From: an uncultured Tenacibaculum sp. | Lineage (GTDB): Bacteria; Bacteroidota; Bacteroidia; Flavobacteriales; Flavobacteriaceae | Assembly (NCBI RefSeq): GCF_947502995.1 | Contig: NZ_CANNBW010000001.1 | Span: 62,001-126,000 of the forward strand | Length of the DNA: 64,000 nt | Direction of reading: 5' to 3' | Part shown: one piece after another, positions 43,027 through 51,538 of the stretch | Position numbering within the stretch: position 1 is the stretch's first letter | How the letters are laid out: the number at the start of each line of letters is the position of its first letter | Position numbers and translations under genes: made by a program | The notes under the pieces: model-generated | Told to the model about the DNA's origin: nothing | Seen by the model: only the letters and a program-made list of their open reading frames with translations | Databases searched by the model: none

Positions 43027-44454
43027 TTATTTCTTGAGAAGATCAATAGTTTGATCTATCCAACTTTTTTGATTGTTCAAATAGAAATCAGGAGCAATAC
43101 CAATCACTTCATAAGCACGTTGTTTTTTGTATCGACTAGATGTACATGTTAATGTGAAATTGTAACAAGGAGTTTTTACAGCGCCAACTTCACCATAACC
43201 AACATAACCACCAGAATTTTCTCCAACTAAAATTGTTTTCTTACTTTGTTTTGCCCAGAATAAAAGGGTTTCACAAGAACTAGCACAATTTTTATTATAT
43301 ATAATAGCGACCTTTTTTACAGCATTAGGTTTAAATTTCCTACTCATTCGCCCTCCTTTCGATACAGAAATATAGGAATTCAACTTTGCTTTTTTCATTC
43401 GTTCTACTCTTTTTTCAAACCATTTTACTCGATCTTTATCAAAGTTTACAGTATCACTTTTTGCATCTTCGTACCAGCTTTCCCAAATTTTAATGTTGTC
43501 TTTAGTAATATATAAATCAACTTTATCGGTTTTAATTTTATTTGTGTACATGAATTCTAAAAGTGGGTTTACATTGGAATCGCTTCCACCACCATTATTA
43601 CGAACATCAATAATTAAATAAGGTTGCTTTTTAATTTTATCGAAAGAAGCTTTGTATAGCGAATCGATTTTTGCAGTTCTTTTACCAGAAAAAGTAGGAA
43701 TTCGTAAATAAGAAATACTATCGTTAATTGTTTTAAAATCGTAAGTAGATGGAATATCAATTGCATGGTTCACATAAGAATTTAAAGAGGTTTTAAACCA
43801 ATAATCTCCTAGTACACCTTCTTTTAAAGAGAACCGGCTTTCGTATTTTACAGCATGATTTTTTAAATAACTAATTGCCAAAAACTCATTTGGAGTGGCT
43901 GTTTTTTTAAGCTCAAACTTTACTTGTCCTTTTTTCCAAAGTTTTGTTTTCGCATCTAAAATTACACCAACATAATCTCTCAATTTAGTTTTGCTAGGAA
44001 TTACAGCAACGGTATATGCATTTTTAATCTCATAAATTCCAAGAATATTATCTATAGGATATTGTTTTTGATCTACTTTTTCTAATGGAATTGTTTCTCT
44101 AGAAGTATAGGTTTCTGAAGTTAAAAATTGCTGTAATTCTTCTTCATTATTTTCATCAATATTTTGACTTCTCATATAAATTGAAGAATGATTATCTCTA
44201 AAAAACTCTACATATTGTAATGTTAATTTATAACAATCGTTTTTCGTACTGACTTTCTTTGCTTTTTCAATTAAATTGGTTTTTAAGGAAGCATATGTTT
44301 CTTTTGTTTTAGAAGTAACATTGTCTTTAAATCCGGGAAGATTGTTTTCATAATAATTAATTACAAAATCTAAATCTTTAGAGCATTTACATTCTTCTTG
44401 AGCAAAAGAAAGATATGTTAAAAGTAGTAATGAAAGTGTAAGTAAGTTTTTCAT
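43027..44454 (-). CDS. S41-family peptidase, exported
   Basis: A 475-residue protein: signal peptide to about 18, a Cys-containing N-terminal helical part, a PDZ-like middle, and the S41 core. The core shows YLIIDVRNNGGGSDSN (about 275-290) and the nucleophile region CASSCETLLFWAKQSK followed by GENSGGYVGYG (about 393-425). The C-terminal-processing-type Lys is replaced by the E-N-S-G-G form, as in tricorn-like S41 members. It probably degrades peptides in the periplasm or at the surface. Transcribed alone. Confidence 0.88.
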   Translation of the reverse strand: MKNLLTLSLLLLTYLSFAQEECKCSKDLDFVINYYENNLPGFKDNVTSKTKETYASLKTNLIEKAKKVSTKNDCYKLTLQYVEFFRDNHSSIYMRSQNIDENNEEELQQFLTSETYTSRETIPLEKVDQKQYPIDNILGIYEIKNAYTVAVIPSKTKLRDYVGVILDAKTKLWKKGQVKFELKKTATPNEFLAISYLKNHAVKYESRFSLKEGVLGDYWFKTSLNSYVNHAIDIPSTYDFKTINDSISYLRIPTFSGKRTAKIDSLYKASFDKIKKQPYLIIDVRNNGGGSDSNVNPLLEFMYTNKIKTDKVDLYITKDNIKIWESWYEDAKSDTVNFDKDRVKWFEKRVERMKKAKLNSYISVSKGGRMSRKFKPNAVKKVAIIYNKNCASSCETLLFWAKQSKKTILVGENSGGYVGYGEVGAVKTPCYNFTLTCTSSRYKKQRAYEVIGIAPDFYLNNQKSWIDQTIDLLKK

Positions 44455-44631
44455 ATTTGATTTTTCAGTTGTCTTAAAAAGACATTTAAAATATATAGTT
44501 GTTACACTAAAATTTTTAGTGAATAGTGTTCTTTAAAAATCAAATTATGAATTTTTAAATAGAGAAATTGAATTATTTTCCCAATAGTAAATTATTGTAT
44601 CTGAATAGAATGATTGTTGCTAACATGCAAT

Positions 44632-44672
44632 TATAAAAAGCAAAAGCTTCTAAGAAACATTCTTAGAAGCTT
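44632..44672 (-). terminator. Terminator after trpS (minus strand)
   Basis: Perfect 12-bp stem (AAGCTTCTAAGA / TCTTAGAAGCTT), followed in the minus direction by a T-rich tract (TTTGCTTTTTATA). The 242-base gap between trpS and the S41 gene holds nothing else. Confidence 0.82.
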
Positions 44673-44696
44673 AAATTTATATGATTTAGTTTATAA

Positions 44697-45665
44697 CTAG
44701 TAACCTACTTTTGCACGTACACGTTGTAGAACATCCTGAGCTACTTTTCTAGCTTTTTCAGCACCAATTGCTAATGCTTCGTCAATTTCATTTTTGTTCT
44801 CCATGTAGTGATTGTATTTTGAACGCACATCAGCAAACTTATCGATAATCAATTCGTATAAAGCCTGTTTTGCATGCCCATAACCATAATTTCCACCTTC
44901 ATAATTTGCGCGCATCTCAGCAATTTGCTCATCAGAAGCTAATAATTTATACAAAGCAAAAACATTATCTCCATCAGGGTTTTTAGGTTCCTCTAAAGGA
45001 GTACTATCCGTTTGGATTTTCATGATTTGCTTACGTAACTTTTTGTCTGGTAAAAAGATATTAATCACGTTATCACGAGATTTACTCATTTTTTCACCAT
45101 CAACTCCAGGAACCAATTGTGTATGTTCTTGAATTTTTGCCTGAGGCGGAACTAAAGTTTCCCCAACAACATTATTTAATCTTTCTGCAACATCTCTTGT
45201 CATTTCTAAATGCTGTAATTGATCTTTTCCTACAGGAACAATCTCAGCATCATATAATAAGATATCAGCAGCCATTAACATCGGATAAGTAAATAATCCA
45301 GCATTAACATCTTCTAAACGGTCTGCTTTATCTTTAAAACTATGAGCAAGTTTTAATCTGTTGTATGGAAAGAAACAATTTAAATACCAAGTTAATTCAG
45401 TTACTTCAGGAATATCACTTTGACGATAAAATACAGTTTTATTCACATCAATACCACAAGCTAACCAAGTAGCAGCTGTGCTATATGTGTTTTCACGTAA
45501 TTGATTTCCGTCTTTAATTTGAGTTAATGAGTGCATATCTGCAATAAATAAAAACGACTCGTTTTCTGGCTGATTTGCCATTTCTATTGCTGGTAAAATT
45601 GCACCTAATAAATTTCCTAAATGTGGCGTACCAGTACTTTGTACACCAGTTAAAATTCTAGACAT
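44697..45665 (-). CDS. trpS: Tryptophan-tRNA ligase
   Basis: Class I aminoacyl-tRNA synthetase charging tRNA-Trp. The 322 residues contain the HIGH-type motif TGTPHLGNLLGA (about 11-22), the KMSKS motif GEKMSKSRDN (about 189-198) and the specificity segment YPMLMAADILLYDAEIVPVG with DQLQHLEMTRDVAERL. Length is normal. It lies 1 base after the secreted hypothetical gene and so may be co-transcribed with it. Confidence 0.95.
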   Translation of the reverse strand: MSRILTGVQSTGTPHLGNLLGAILPAIEMANQPENESFLFIADMHSLTQIKDGNQLRENTYSTAATWLACGIDVNKTVFYRQSDIPEVTELTWYLNCFFPYNRLKLAHSFKDKADRLEDVNAGLFTYPMLMAADILLYDAEIVPVGKDQLQHLEMTRDVAERLNNVVGETLVPPQAKIQEHTQLVPGVDGEKMSKSRDNVINIFLPDKKLRKQIMKIQTDSTPLEEPKNPDGDNVFALYKLLASDEQIAEMRANYEGGNYGYGHAKQALYELIIDKFADVRSKYNHYMENKNEIDEALAIGAEKARKVAQDVLQRVRAKVGY

Positions 45666-45666
45666 T

Positions 45667-46467
45667 TTATTTTGTTTCTTTTAATATTAAAAAGTCAAAC
45701 CCATATCCATGATGTAATAATGGTTCTTCATAGATGGTTTCACTTATTTTGTCAAATTTTATATTTGGTTTGTGTTCTTTTGCCAAAATTACAACATCAT
45801 ACTCATCTTTAGGCTTTTTATTAGGATCATTTGTGATCCATCCCATAGATATTTCATGACCAGTTCCTACATGACCAATAACAATCTCAATATTGTTTGC
45901 TCTATAAACTCGAGTAGAACTTAAATAATAGGCTTTTAAATTATCGGTAAATGTAGCACTTCTTTTAAACTCTTGAAAAGCATTAAGACTTATTAGGTGT
46001 TTTTTTGATTTATAAATTAAATAATCCTTCTTCTTTTTAATATTGTTTTCTAAAGTAAGTATGTTACATTTCTTCTGAAAGTCGCAAAAAGAAATATATT
46101 CAGGATTAAATAATGTGATATTTTTATTTTGTGAGACTACGGCTTTTAATTTTTTCTGAAAGACTTCAGTTAATTCCTTAAGATAATGTTCAGCTTCAAC
46201 AACTATTTTTTCAATTTTGCCCTTTGAGATTATTTGTCCATTTAAAGAGTAAGTGGAAATATAATATTTTAGATGCCATCCAATTTTAGGAATTTTAAAC
46301 TCGGCTGTTTTATCAAAAAAATCTGTTCTATGAATATCTACAGTTAAAGTGATAATATTTTGATTTTGAATTCCAATAGGAAATATTTTATATTGATAAG
46401 CAGAATTACAAGCATCAACGAGTAATGATTGTAGTATCAAAAAAAGACAAATACAATAGATTTTCAT
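45667..46467 (-). CDS. Hypothetical exported protein
   Basis: The frame is open from 46524, but the ATG at 46467 gives a proper signal sequence (MKIYCICLFLILQSLLVDAC), so 266 residues are assigned. The protein is Lys-rich with several Cys (SFCDFQKKCNIL) and a C-terminal part ending in EEPLLHHGYGFDFLI. No family is recognised. A minus-strand -7 element lies 29 bases upstream. Function unknown. Confidence 0.68.
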   Translation of the reverse strand: MKIYCICLFLILQSLLVDACNSAYQYKIFPIGIQNQNIITLTVDIHRTDFFDKTAEFKIPKIGWHLKYYISTYSLNGQIISKGKIEKIVVEAEHYLKELTEVFQKKLKAVVSQNKNITLFNPEYISFCDFQKKCNILTLENNIKKKKDYLIYKSKKHLISLNAFQEFKRSATFTDNLKAYYLSSTRVYRANNIEIVIGHVGTGHEISMGWITNDPNKKPKDEYDVVILAKEHKPNIKFDKISETIYEEPLLHHGYGFDFLILKETK

Positions 46468-46495
46468 TAGCAAAGTTTTTTTAAAATCGGTGAAA

Positions 46496-46503
46496 CAAAA
46501 ATA
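46496..46503 (-). promoter_or_regulatory. Bacteroidota -7 element, minus strand (TAttTTTG)
   Basis: Reverse complement TATTTTTG, 28 bases before the ATG at 46467. It also lies inside the longer possible frame, supporting the shorter start. Confidence 0.45.
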
Positions 46504-46547
46504 ACCTTTAAATCTACCAAACAAAAGAAATTACTACATTAGCAACT

Positions 46548-47336
46548 ATGAAATACATAAAAATTCCCTTTCTATTATTATGGCGTGCATGGTTTTATGT
46601 ATTAATGTTTGTAGGTATTGTTTTATTGTCACCAATACTAATTATATTATCTTCAAATGAAAAACTATATCCGTACTTTTGGAAGGTAGCGCGTTACTTT
46701 TCATATTTTCTAGTTTTTGCGATGGGATTTCGTCTTGAAATTGAGCGAGAAGAAGAAATAGATAGAAACAAAAGTTATGTGTTTTGTGCGAATCATACTT
46801 CATTTTTTGATATTTGGTTGATGATTATCATGAGTAAAAACCCGATTGTTTTTGTTGGAAAAAAAGAGTTGGTTAAGATTCCTATTTTTGGTTTTTTTTA
46901 CAAAAGAGTGGTGATTATGGTTGATAGAGGAAGTGCTGAAAGTAGAAGAAAAGTCTATGGTTTAGCTAAACAAAGATTAAGTGATGGAACGAGTGTGGCA
47001 ATTTACCCAGAAGGTTTAGTGCCAGAAGAAGAGGTAGTGTTAGCTCCTTTTAAGAATGGAGCTTTTAGTTTAGCTATAGAATTTAAAATACCAATTGTAC
47101 CACAAGTGTATTTTGATTGCAAACGTTCATTCTCATGGAATGTTTTTAAAGGTGGTCCAACGAAGTTACGTGTAAAACAATATAAATTTATACCAACAAG
47201 TTCACTACAAATTGAAGATCGTCGTCAATTAAAAGAAGAAGTTTTTGATTTGATGTATAGCGCATTAGTGAATGATAAACAATACATGAAAGACACGAAT
47301 AAAGTATTACATGCAAAGCAGAAACAAAGTAAGTGA
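46548..47336 (+). CDS. 1-acyl-sn-glycerol-3-phosphate acyltransferase (second copy)
   Basis: A 262-residue PlsC homologue: N-terminal membrane helices (about 7-60), H-x4-D motif in CANHTSFFDIW (about 81-91) and the YPEGLVPEEE motif (about 150-159), a variant of the usual FPEGTRS. It differs clearly from the copy at 26959 and may prefer other acyl chains or act on another lipid. It overlaps the next gene by 26 bases. Confidence 0.88.
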   Translation: MKYIKIPFLLLWRAWFYVLMFVGIVLLSPILIILSSNEKLYPYFWKVARYFSYFLVFAMGFRLEIEREEEIDRNKSYVFCANHTSFFDIWLMIIMSKNPIVFVGKKELVKIPIFGFFYKRVVIMVDRGSAESRRKVYGLAKQRLSDGTSVAIYPEGLVPEEEVVLAPFKNGAFSLAIEFKIPIVPQVYFDCKRSFSWNVFKGGPTKLRVKQYKFIPTSSLQIEDRRQLKEEVFDLMYSALVNDKQYMKDTNKVLHAKQKQSK

Positions 47337-47952
47337 GTATAGTAAAGAAGAAGAGTATTTAAATGTACTCACGCATGCAATTGGTTTATTTGCAAGTTGT
47401 ATTGCATTTCCTTTTTTGATATTTAAAGCGTGTTGCTATGTTAATGTTTGGTATCAAATAAGTTTTATTATTTACGGAATAAGTTTAATAACACTATATG
47501 CGGCATCTACATTTTATCATAAAGCAACAGATCCAGTTAAAAGGAAACGATTAAAAGTTTTCGATCATGCAGCAATTTTTATGCTTATTGCAGGAAGTTA
47601 TACTCCTTTTTGTTTGGTTGCTTTAAAATCTGATTTAGGTTTACGAATGTTTTTAATTGTTTGGACTTTCGCTCTGGTAGGAATAATTTTTAAATTGTTT
47701 TTTACAGGGAAGTTAAAACATGTATCTACAGTAATGTATGTGTTAATGGGGTGGTTAGTAGTATTTTTTATTCAACCATTAATGGAAAGCTTATCTACAG
47801 AAGGAATTAATTATTTAATCGGCGGTGGAGTTTTTTATACTATTGGAGCTATTTTGTATTCAATAAAGAAAATACCTTTTAACCACGCTATTTTTCATGT
47901 TTTCGTATTGTTAGGAAGTCTTTGCCACTTTTGGGCCATTTATAACTTATAA
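47311..47952 (+). CDS. Hemolysin III family (PAQR-type) membrane protein
   Basis: A 213-residue protein with seven membrane helices. It opens with EEEYLNVLTHAIGLFAS, then STFYHKA, KVFDHAAIFMLIAGSYTPF (about 84-102) and the closing FNHAIFHVFVLLGSLCHFW: the conserved His/Asp zinc-site pattern of the YqfA/PAQR family. Despite the name, a haemolytic role is not established. The first 26 bases overlap the acyltransferase gene, suggesting coupled translation. Confidence 0.92.
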   Translation: MQSRNKVSEYSKEEEYLNVLTHAIGLFASCIAFPFLIFKACCYVNVWYQISFIIYGISLITLYAASTFYHKATDPVKRKRLKVFDHAAIFMLIAGSYTPFCLVALKSDLGLRMFLIVWTFALVGIIFKLFFTGKLKHVSTVMYVLMGWLVVFFIQPLMESLSTEGINYLIGGGVFYTIGAILYSIKKIPFNHAIFHVFVLLGSLCHFWAIYNL

Positions 47953-48423
47953 CTACCAATCTTTGTAAGGTAATTTACTAATGTTAGAATTGTAATATTT
48001 AGTTTCACCAGTAACTTCTTTATCTAACCAATCTGGTTTTACAAAGTTTTCGTCTTCACTTGAAAGTTCTATTTCAGCAACAATTAAACCTAAGTTATCA
48101 CCTAAAAATTCATCTACTTCATAAGTGTGATTATCTATTACAACAAGATATCTGTGTTTTTCAATAATTCCTTTTTCACATAAATTGAATAAATCCTCAG
48201 CTTCTGTTTTAAGTATTTCTTTTTCCCATTCAAATCTTGTGGTCCCAGAAGAATTTGATTTTCCTTTAATAGTTAAAAAGCCTTGATCATCTTTTAAACG
48301 AACTCTAACCACACGTTCTTTATCAGAATTTAAAAATCCTTGTTTGATATACACTTTTTTTGAGGCTTCGTTTATAAATCTATTATCTTTTACTAAGAAT
48401 TTGCGTTCTATTTCAACACTCAT
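47953..48423 (-). CDS. CYTH domain-containing protein
   Basis: A 156-residue triphosphate-tunnel enzyme candidate. The start is set at ATG 48423, giving MSVEIERKFLV with the defining ExExK signature; the longer frame from 48489 adds unrelated residues. Further charged strands line the tunnel (RVVRVRLKDDQGFLTIKG, RFEWEKEI, YEVDEFLGDNLGLIVAEIEL). Family members hydrolyse inorganic triphosphate or act as adenylate cyclase or thiamine triphosphatase; the activity here is undetermined. Divergent from porZ. Confidence 0.9.
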   Translation of the reverse strand: MSVEIERKFLVKDNRFINEASKKVYIKQGFLNSDKERVVRVRLKDDQGFLTIKGKSNSSGTTRFEWEKEILKTEAEDLFNLCEKGIIEKHRYLVVIDNHTYEVDEFLGDNLGLIVAEIELSSEDENFVKPDWLDKEVTGETKYYNSNISKLPYKDW

Positions 48424-48475
48424 AAGATCAAGTTCTATTTTGTACGAATGTATCGCTTTTATCGTTATTATTAAA

Positions 48476-48483
48476 TATCTTTG
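48476..48483 (+). promoter_or_regulatory. Bacteroidota -7 element (TAtcTTTG)
   Basis: Exact TAnnTTTG match 8 bases before the porZ ATG. Confidence 0.45.
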
Positions 48484-48491
48484 AAGCAATT

Positions 48492-50813
48492 ATGAAGAAA
48501 ATCTGTACACTAATAGCCTTGTATTTTTTGTTGTTATCTAATGCGCAAAATGATTTTAGTGATCGTTGGGAAGATTTCTTTTCATATAATAATGTAAGAG
48601 GCTTTGTTATTAATGGTGAGAATGTCTTTGCATTAACAGATAATGCGGTTTTTTCATACAATACAACTACAGAGGAGTTAAGGAAATTATCTTCTGTTAA
48701 TGGTTTATCTGGTGAAACGACTTCAGCAATTCACTATAATGAAACTTTTGATAGAATTGTTATCGGATACGAAACAGGTTTGGTAGAAGTAATTAGTGAT
48801 GATGGTACAGTTACGGTTTCACCTGATATCGTAAACTTTAATCAATCTGGTTTAAAAAGAATTAATGATATTTTTGAGCATAACGGACAATTATTCATAG
48901 CAACTTCATTTGCAATTGTTTTATATGATATTGAACGTTTAGAATTTGGTGATACTTATTTTATTGGTCCAGGATCTACTAGTGTAAATGTAAACCAAAT
49001 CACTATTTTAAACAATGAAATTTACGCTGCTACAGATAATGGAATATTTGTGGCAGATATCACAAGTCCTAATTTGATTGATGCAGCAAATTGGGAACAA
49101 AGATTCACAGGGATTTTTCAAAAAATCACATCTTTTTCAGGAAATGTTTATGCAGTGTCTAATCGTAATTTAGTCAGGTTAAACGGAACAACACAACAAA
49201 ATGTACTTACTTTTCCTGAAAACATTAAGGACATAAAAAGTTCTGCTACGAATTTAGTAGTATCACTATCAAGTTCAGCTAATGTTTATAACACTTCACT
49301 AGCATTACAAAGCACTAATACAACATCTAGTAGTTTTGATTTTACATTAAACACTGCTGTTGTTAATAACAGTTCAATTTTACTAGGAACATCAGAGTTT
49401 GGTTTATTAAATGCTCCTTTAGGGTCACAATCTTACACAGAGATTCACCCAGATGGACCATTATCTAATCAAGTTTTTTCTATTGATGTTTTTAATAATA
49501 ATCTTTGGGTGTTATATGGGGGGTATGATGTAACATTTACACCTTCTCAGATACGTCAAGGTTATTCAAGATTCAACGGTGAAACATGGTTAAATACACC
49601 TTTCAATCCAGCTAATCCATTTGGAGATTTAGTAAGTATTACGATTGACAAAAATAGCGATAATAGGGTTTTTATAAGTTCTTTTGGAGATACTGGAGCT
49701 GTAAATACGCCATTAACTGGTGGTTTATTTGAAGTTGTGGATGATAACATTTCAAATTTTTATAATCATTTAAATAGCCCTTTAGAAGATATTGTTCCAA
49801 CAGATCCTTCTCGAGTTACTATCCGTATTGGTGGAACAGCGCTAGATAGAGAAGGAAACTTATGGGTGACGAATATTTTAGGTTCATCAAGATTGAAGAA
49901 GTTATCACCTGCTGGAAATTGGACAAGTTTTAATATTAATGAGTTGTATGTTCAAAATAGGCCTGGTATGGGAGAGATAGCAATCGACAATACAAATACG
50001 GTTTGGATAACTACCAGAAGTAATGGATTGTTTGCTTATAATGAAAATGGGGATAGAAAAAGAGCATTAACTACAGAGCCAACAAGAGGAAGTTTACCAA
50101 ATAGAAATACAAGAACTATTGCTATCGATAATAATAATAGGTTGTGGATTGGTACTTTATCTGGTTTAGTAGTATATAACAACCCGGCTTCTATTTTTGA
50201 TGCAAATGTTTTCGATGCAGAGCCAATTATTATTTTAGATGATGGTATTGCTAAAAAATTATTGGGAGATCAAACCATAAATGCTATAAAAGTTGATGGA
50301 GCTAATAATAAATGGTTTGGAACAGATAATGGAGGTGTTTTATATACAAATCCTAATGGTCAAAATACTTTAGCAAATTTTAATAAAGACAACTCACCGC
50401 TACCTTCAAATAAAATTTTAAAAATTGCTGTAGATGAATTTACAGGAAAGGTGTTTTTTGCTACAGACAAAGGTATAGTTGCTTATAACAGTAATGTTGC
50501 TCCTTTTGGTGATGAGTTAAGTGAGGTATATGCATATCCGAACCCTGTTTTAAGTAATAACGACCAAGTAACTATAGCTGGTAGAAATGGAACTAATATT
50601 CCTAAAGGAACTAATGTGAAAATATTAGATGCTTCTGGAAATTTAGTGTATGAAACAAACGTTGTTGAGGGGCAACAAGTAGAAGGAGGAAAAGTAGTTT
50701 GGAATAAAAGAAATTTAGCAGGACAAAAAGTTGCTTCTGGAATTTACATCGTATTATTAACTACCGAAGAAGGAGAAGAATCTGCTACAACCAAAATTGC
50801 AATTGTAAACTAA
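48492..50813 (+). CDS. porZ: T9SS component PorZ (anionic-LPS delivery)
   Basis: A 773-residue surface protein: signal peptide to about 18, a two-propeller body starting DFSDRWEDFFSYNNVRGF, with two-component-regulator-type blade repeats (NGLSGETTSAIHY; GTALDREGNLWVTN; NTVWITTRSNGLFAYN; NNRLWIGTLSGLVVYN), and a C-terminal domain (YAYPNPVLSNND to TKIAIVN). PorZ works with the PorU sortase to anchor T9SS cargo to anionic LPS. The neighbour recO overlaps its stop by one base, the usual flavobacterial order. Confidence 0.88.
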   Translation: MKKICTLIALYFLLLSNAQNDFSDRWEDFFSYNNVRGFVINGENVFALTDNAVFSYNTTTEELRKLSSVNGLSGETTSAIHYNETFDRIVIGYETGLVEVISDDGTVTVSPDIVNFNQSGLKRINDIFEHNGQLFIATSFAIVLYDIERLEFGDTYFIGPGSTSVNVNQITILNNEIYAATDNGIFVADITSPNLIDAANWEQRFTGIFQKITSFSGNVYAVSNRNLVRLNGTTQQNVLTFPENIKDIKSSATNLVVSLSSSANVYNTSLALQSTNTTSSSFDFTLNTAVVNNSSILLGTSEFGLLNAPLGSQSYTEIHPDGPLSNQVFSIDVFNNNLWVLYGGYDVTFTPSQIRQGYSRFNGETWLNTPFNPANPFGDLVSITIDKNSDNRVFISSFGDTGAVNTPLTGGLFEVVDDNISNFYNHLNSPLEDIVPTDPSRVTIRIGGTALDREGNLWVTNILGSSRLKKLSPAGNWTSFNINELYVQNRPGMGEIAIDNTNTVWITTRSNGLFAYNENGDRKRALTTEPTRGSLPNRNTRTIAIDNNNRLWIGTLSGLVVYNNPASIFDANVFDAEPIIILDDGIAKKLLGDQTINAIKVDGANNKWFGTDNGGVLYTNPNGQNTLANFNKDNSPLPSNKILKIAVDEFTGKVFFATDKGIVAYNSNVAPFGDELSEVYAYPNPVLSNNDQVTIAGRNGTNIPKGTNVKILDASGNLVYETNVVEGQQVEGGKVVWNKRNLAGQKVASGIYIVLLTTEEGEESATTKIAIVN

Positions 50814-51535
50814 TGGCAGTAGTTTCTACAAAAGCAATTGTTTTTAGTGCTATAAAATACGGAGACTCTAGTTTAATTGTAAAATGTTTTACAGAAGAAG
50901 ATGGAGTTAAAACTTACATGATAAGAGGTGTTTTAAAATCAAAAAGAGGAAAACTAAAAGCAGCATATTTTCAACCGTTAACTTTACTGCAATTAACTGC
51001 AAACCATAATAATAAAGGGACTTTAAATTCTATTAAAGAAGCACAGGTTTTACCAATGTATGAAACGATATATATGTCGGTTGTGAAGCAAACTATAGTG
51101 CTATTTATTTCAGAAATTTTATCCAATATTATTCAAGAAGAAGAGAAAAACGAAATGCTGTATAACTATATTGAAACAGCCTTGATTTGGTTAGATACTC
51201 ATGATTCAATTTCTAATTTTCATTTATTGTTTTTACTTAATTTATCACGTTTTTTAGGGTTTTATCCAGATACTACTCATACAGAAAGTTTAGGGTTTAA
51301 TTTATTGGAAGGAAGCTTTACTAATTCACTTTATGACAAAACAACGATAAGTGGTAACGATTTTATTTTATTCAAAAGGCTGTTAGGCATAAATTTTGAT
51401 GCAATTCATACAATTTCATTTAATAAAAAAGAAAGACAGAGCGTACTAAAGCTAATAATTCGATATTTTGAGTTACATTTGGAAGGTTTTAAAAAACCAA
51501 AATCTTTAGACGTTTTAGAATCAGTGTTTAGTTAA
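50813..51535 (+). CDS. recO: DNA repair protein RecO
   Basis: A 240-residue RecO: N-terminal OB fold (STKAIVFSAIKYGDSSLIVKCF ... TYMIRGVLKSKRGKLKA, about 5-52) followed by the helical domain (LNLSRFLGFYP, about 142-152). RecO loads RecA onto SSB-coated DNA together with RecR. The Cys zinc motif found in many RecO proteins is absent, which is common in Bacteroidota. The ATG overlaps the porZ stop (TAATG). Confidence 0.92.
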   Translation: MAVVSTKAIVFSAIKYGDSSLIVKCFTEEDGVKTYMIRGVLKSKRGKLKAAYFQPLTLLQLTANHNNKGTLNSIKEAQVLPMYETIYMSVVKQTIVLFISEILSNIIQEEEKNEMLYNYIETALIWLDTHDSISNFHLLFLLNLSRFLGFYPDTTHTESLGFNLLEGSFTNSLYDKTTISGNDFILFKRLLGINFDAIHTISFNKKERQSVLKLIIRYFELHLEGFKKPKSLDVLESVFS

Positions 51536-51538
51536 CCC

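Noticed and set aside
48424..48489. N-terminal extension of the CYTH gene
   Set aside because: The ExExK strand that opens CYTH domains begins at the ATG at 48423; the upstream 22 residues have no family match and overlap the porZ promoter.
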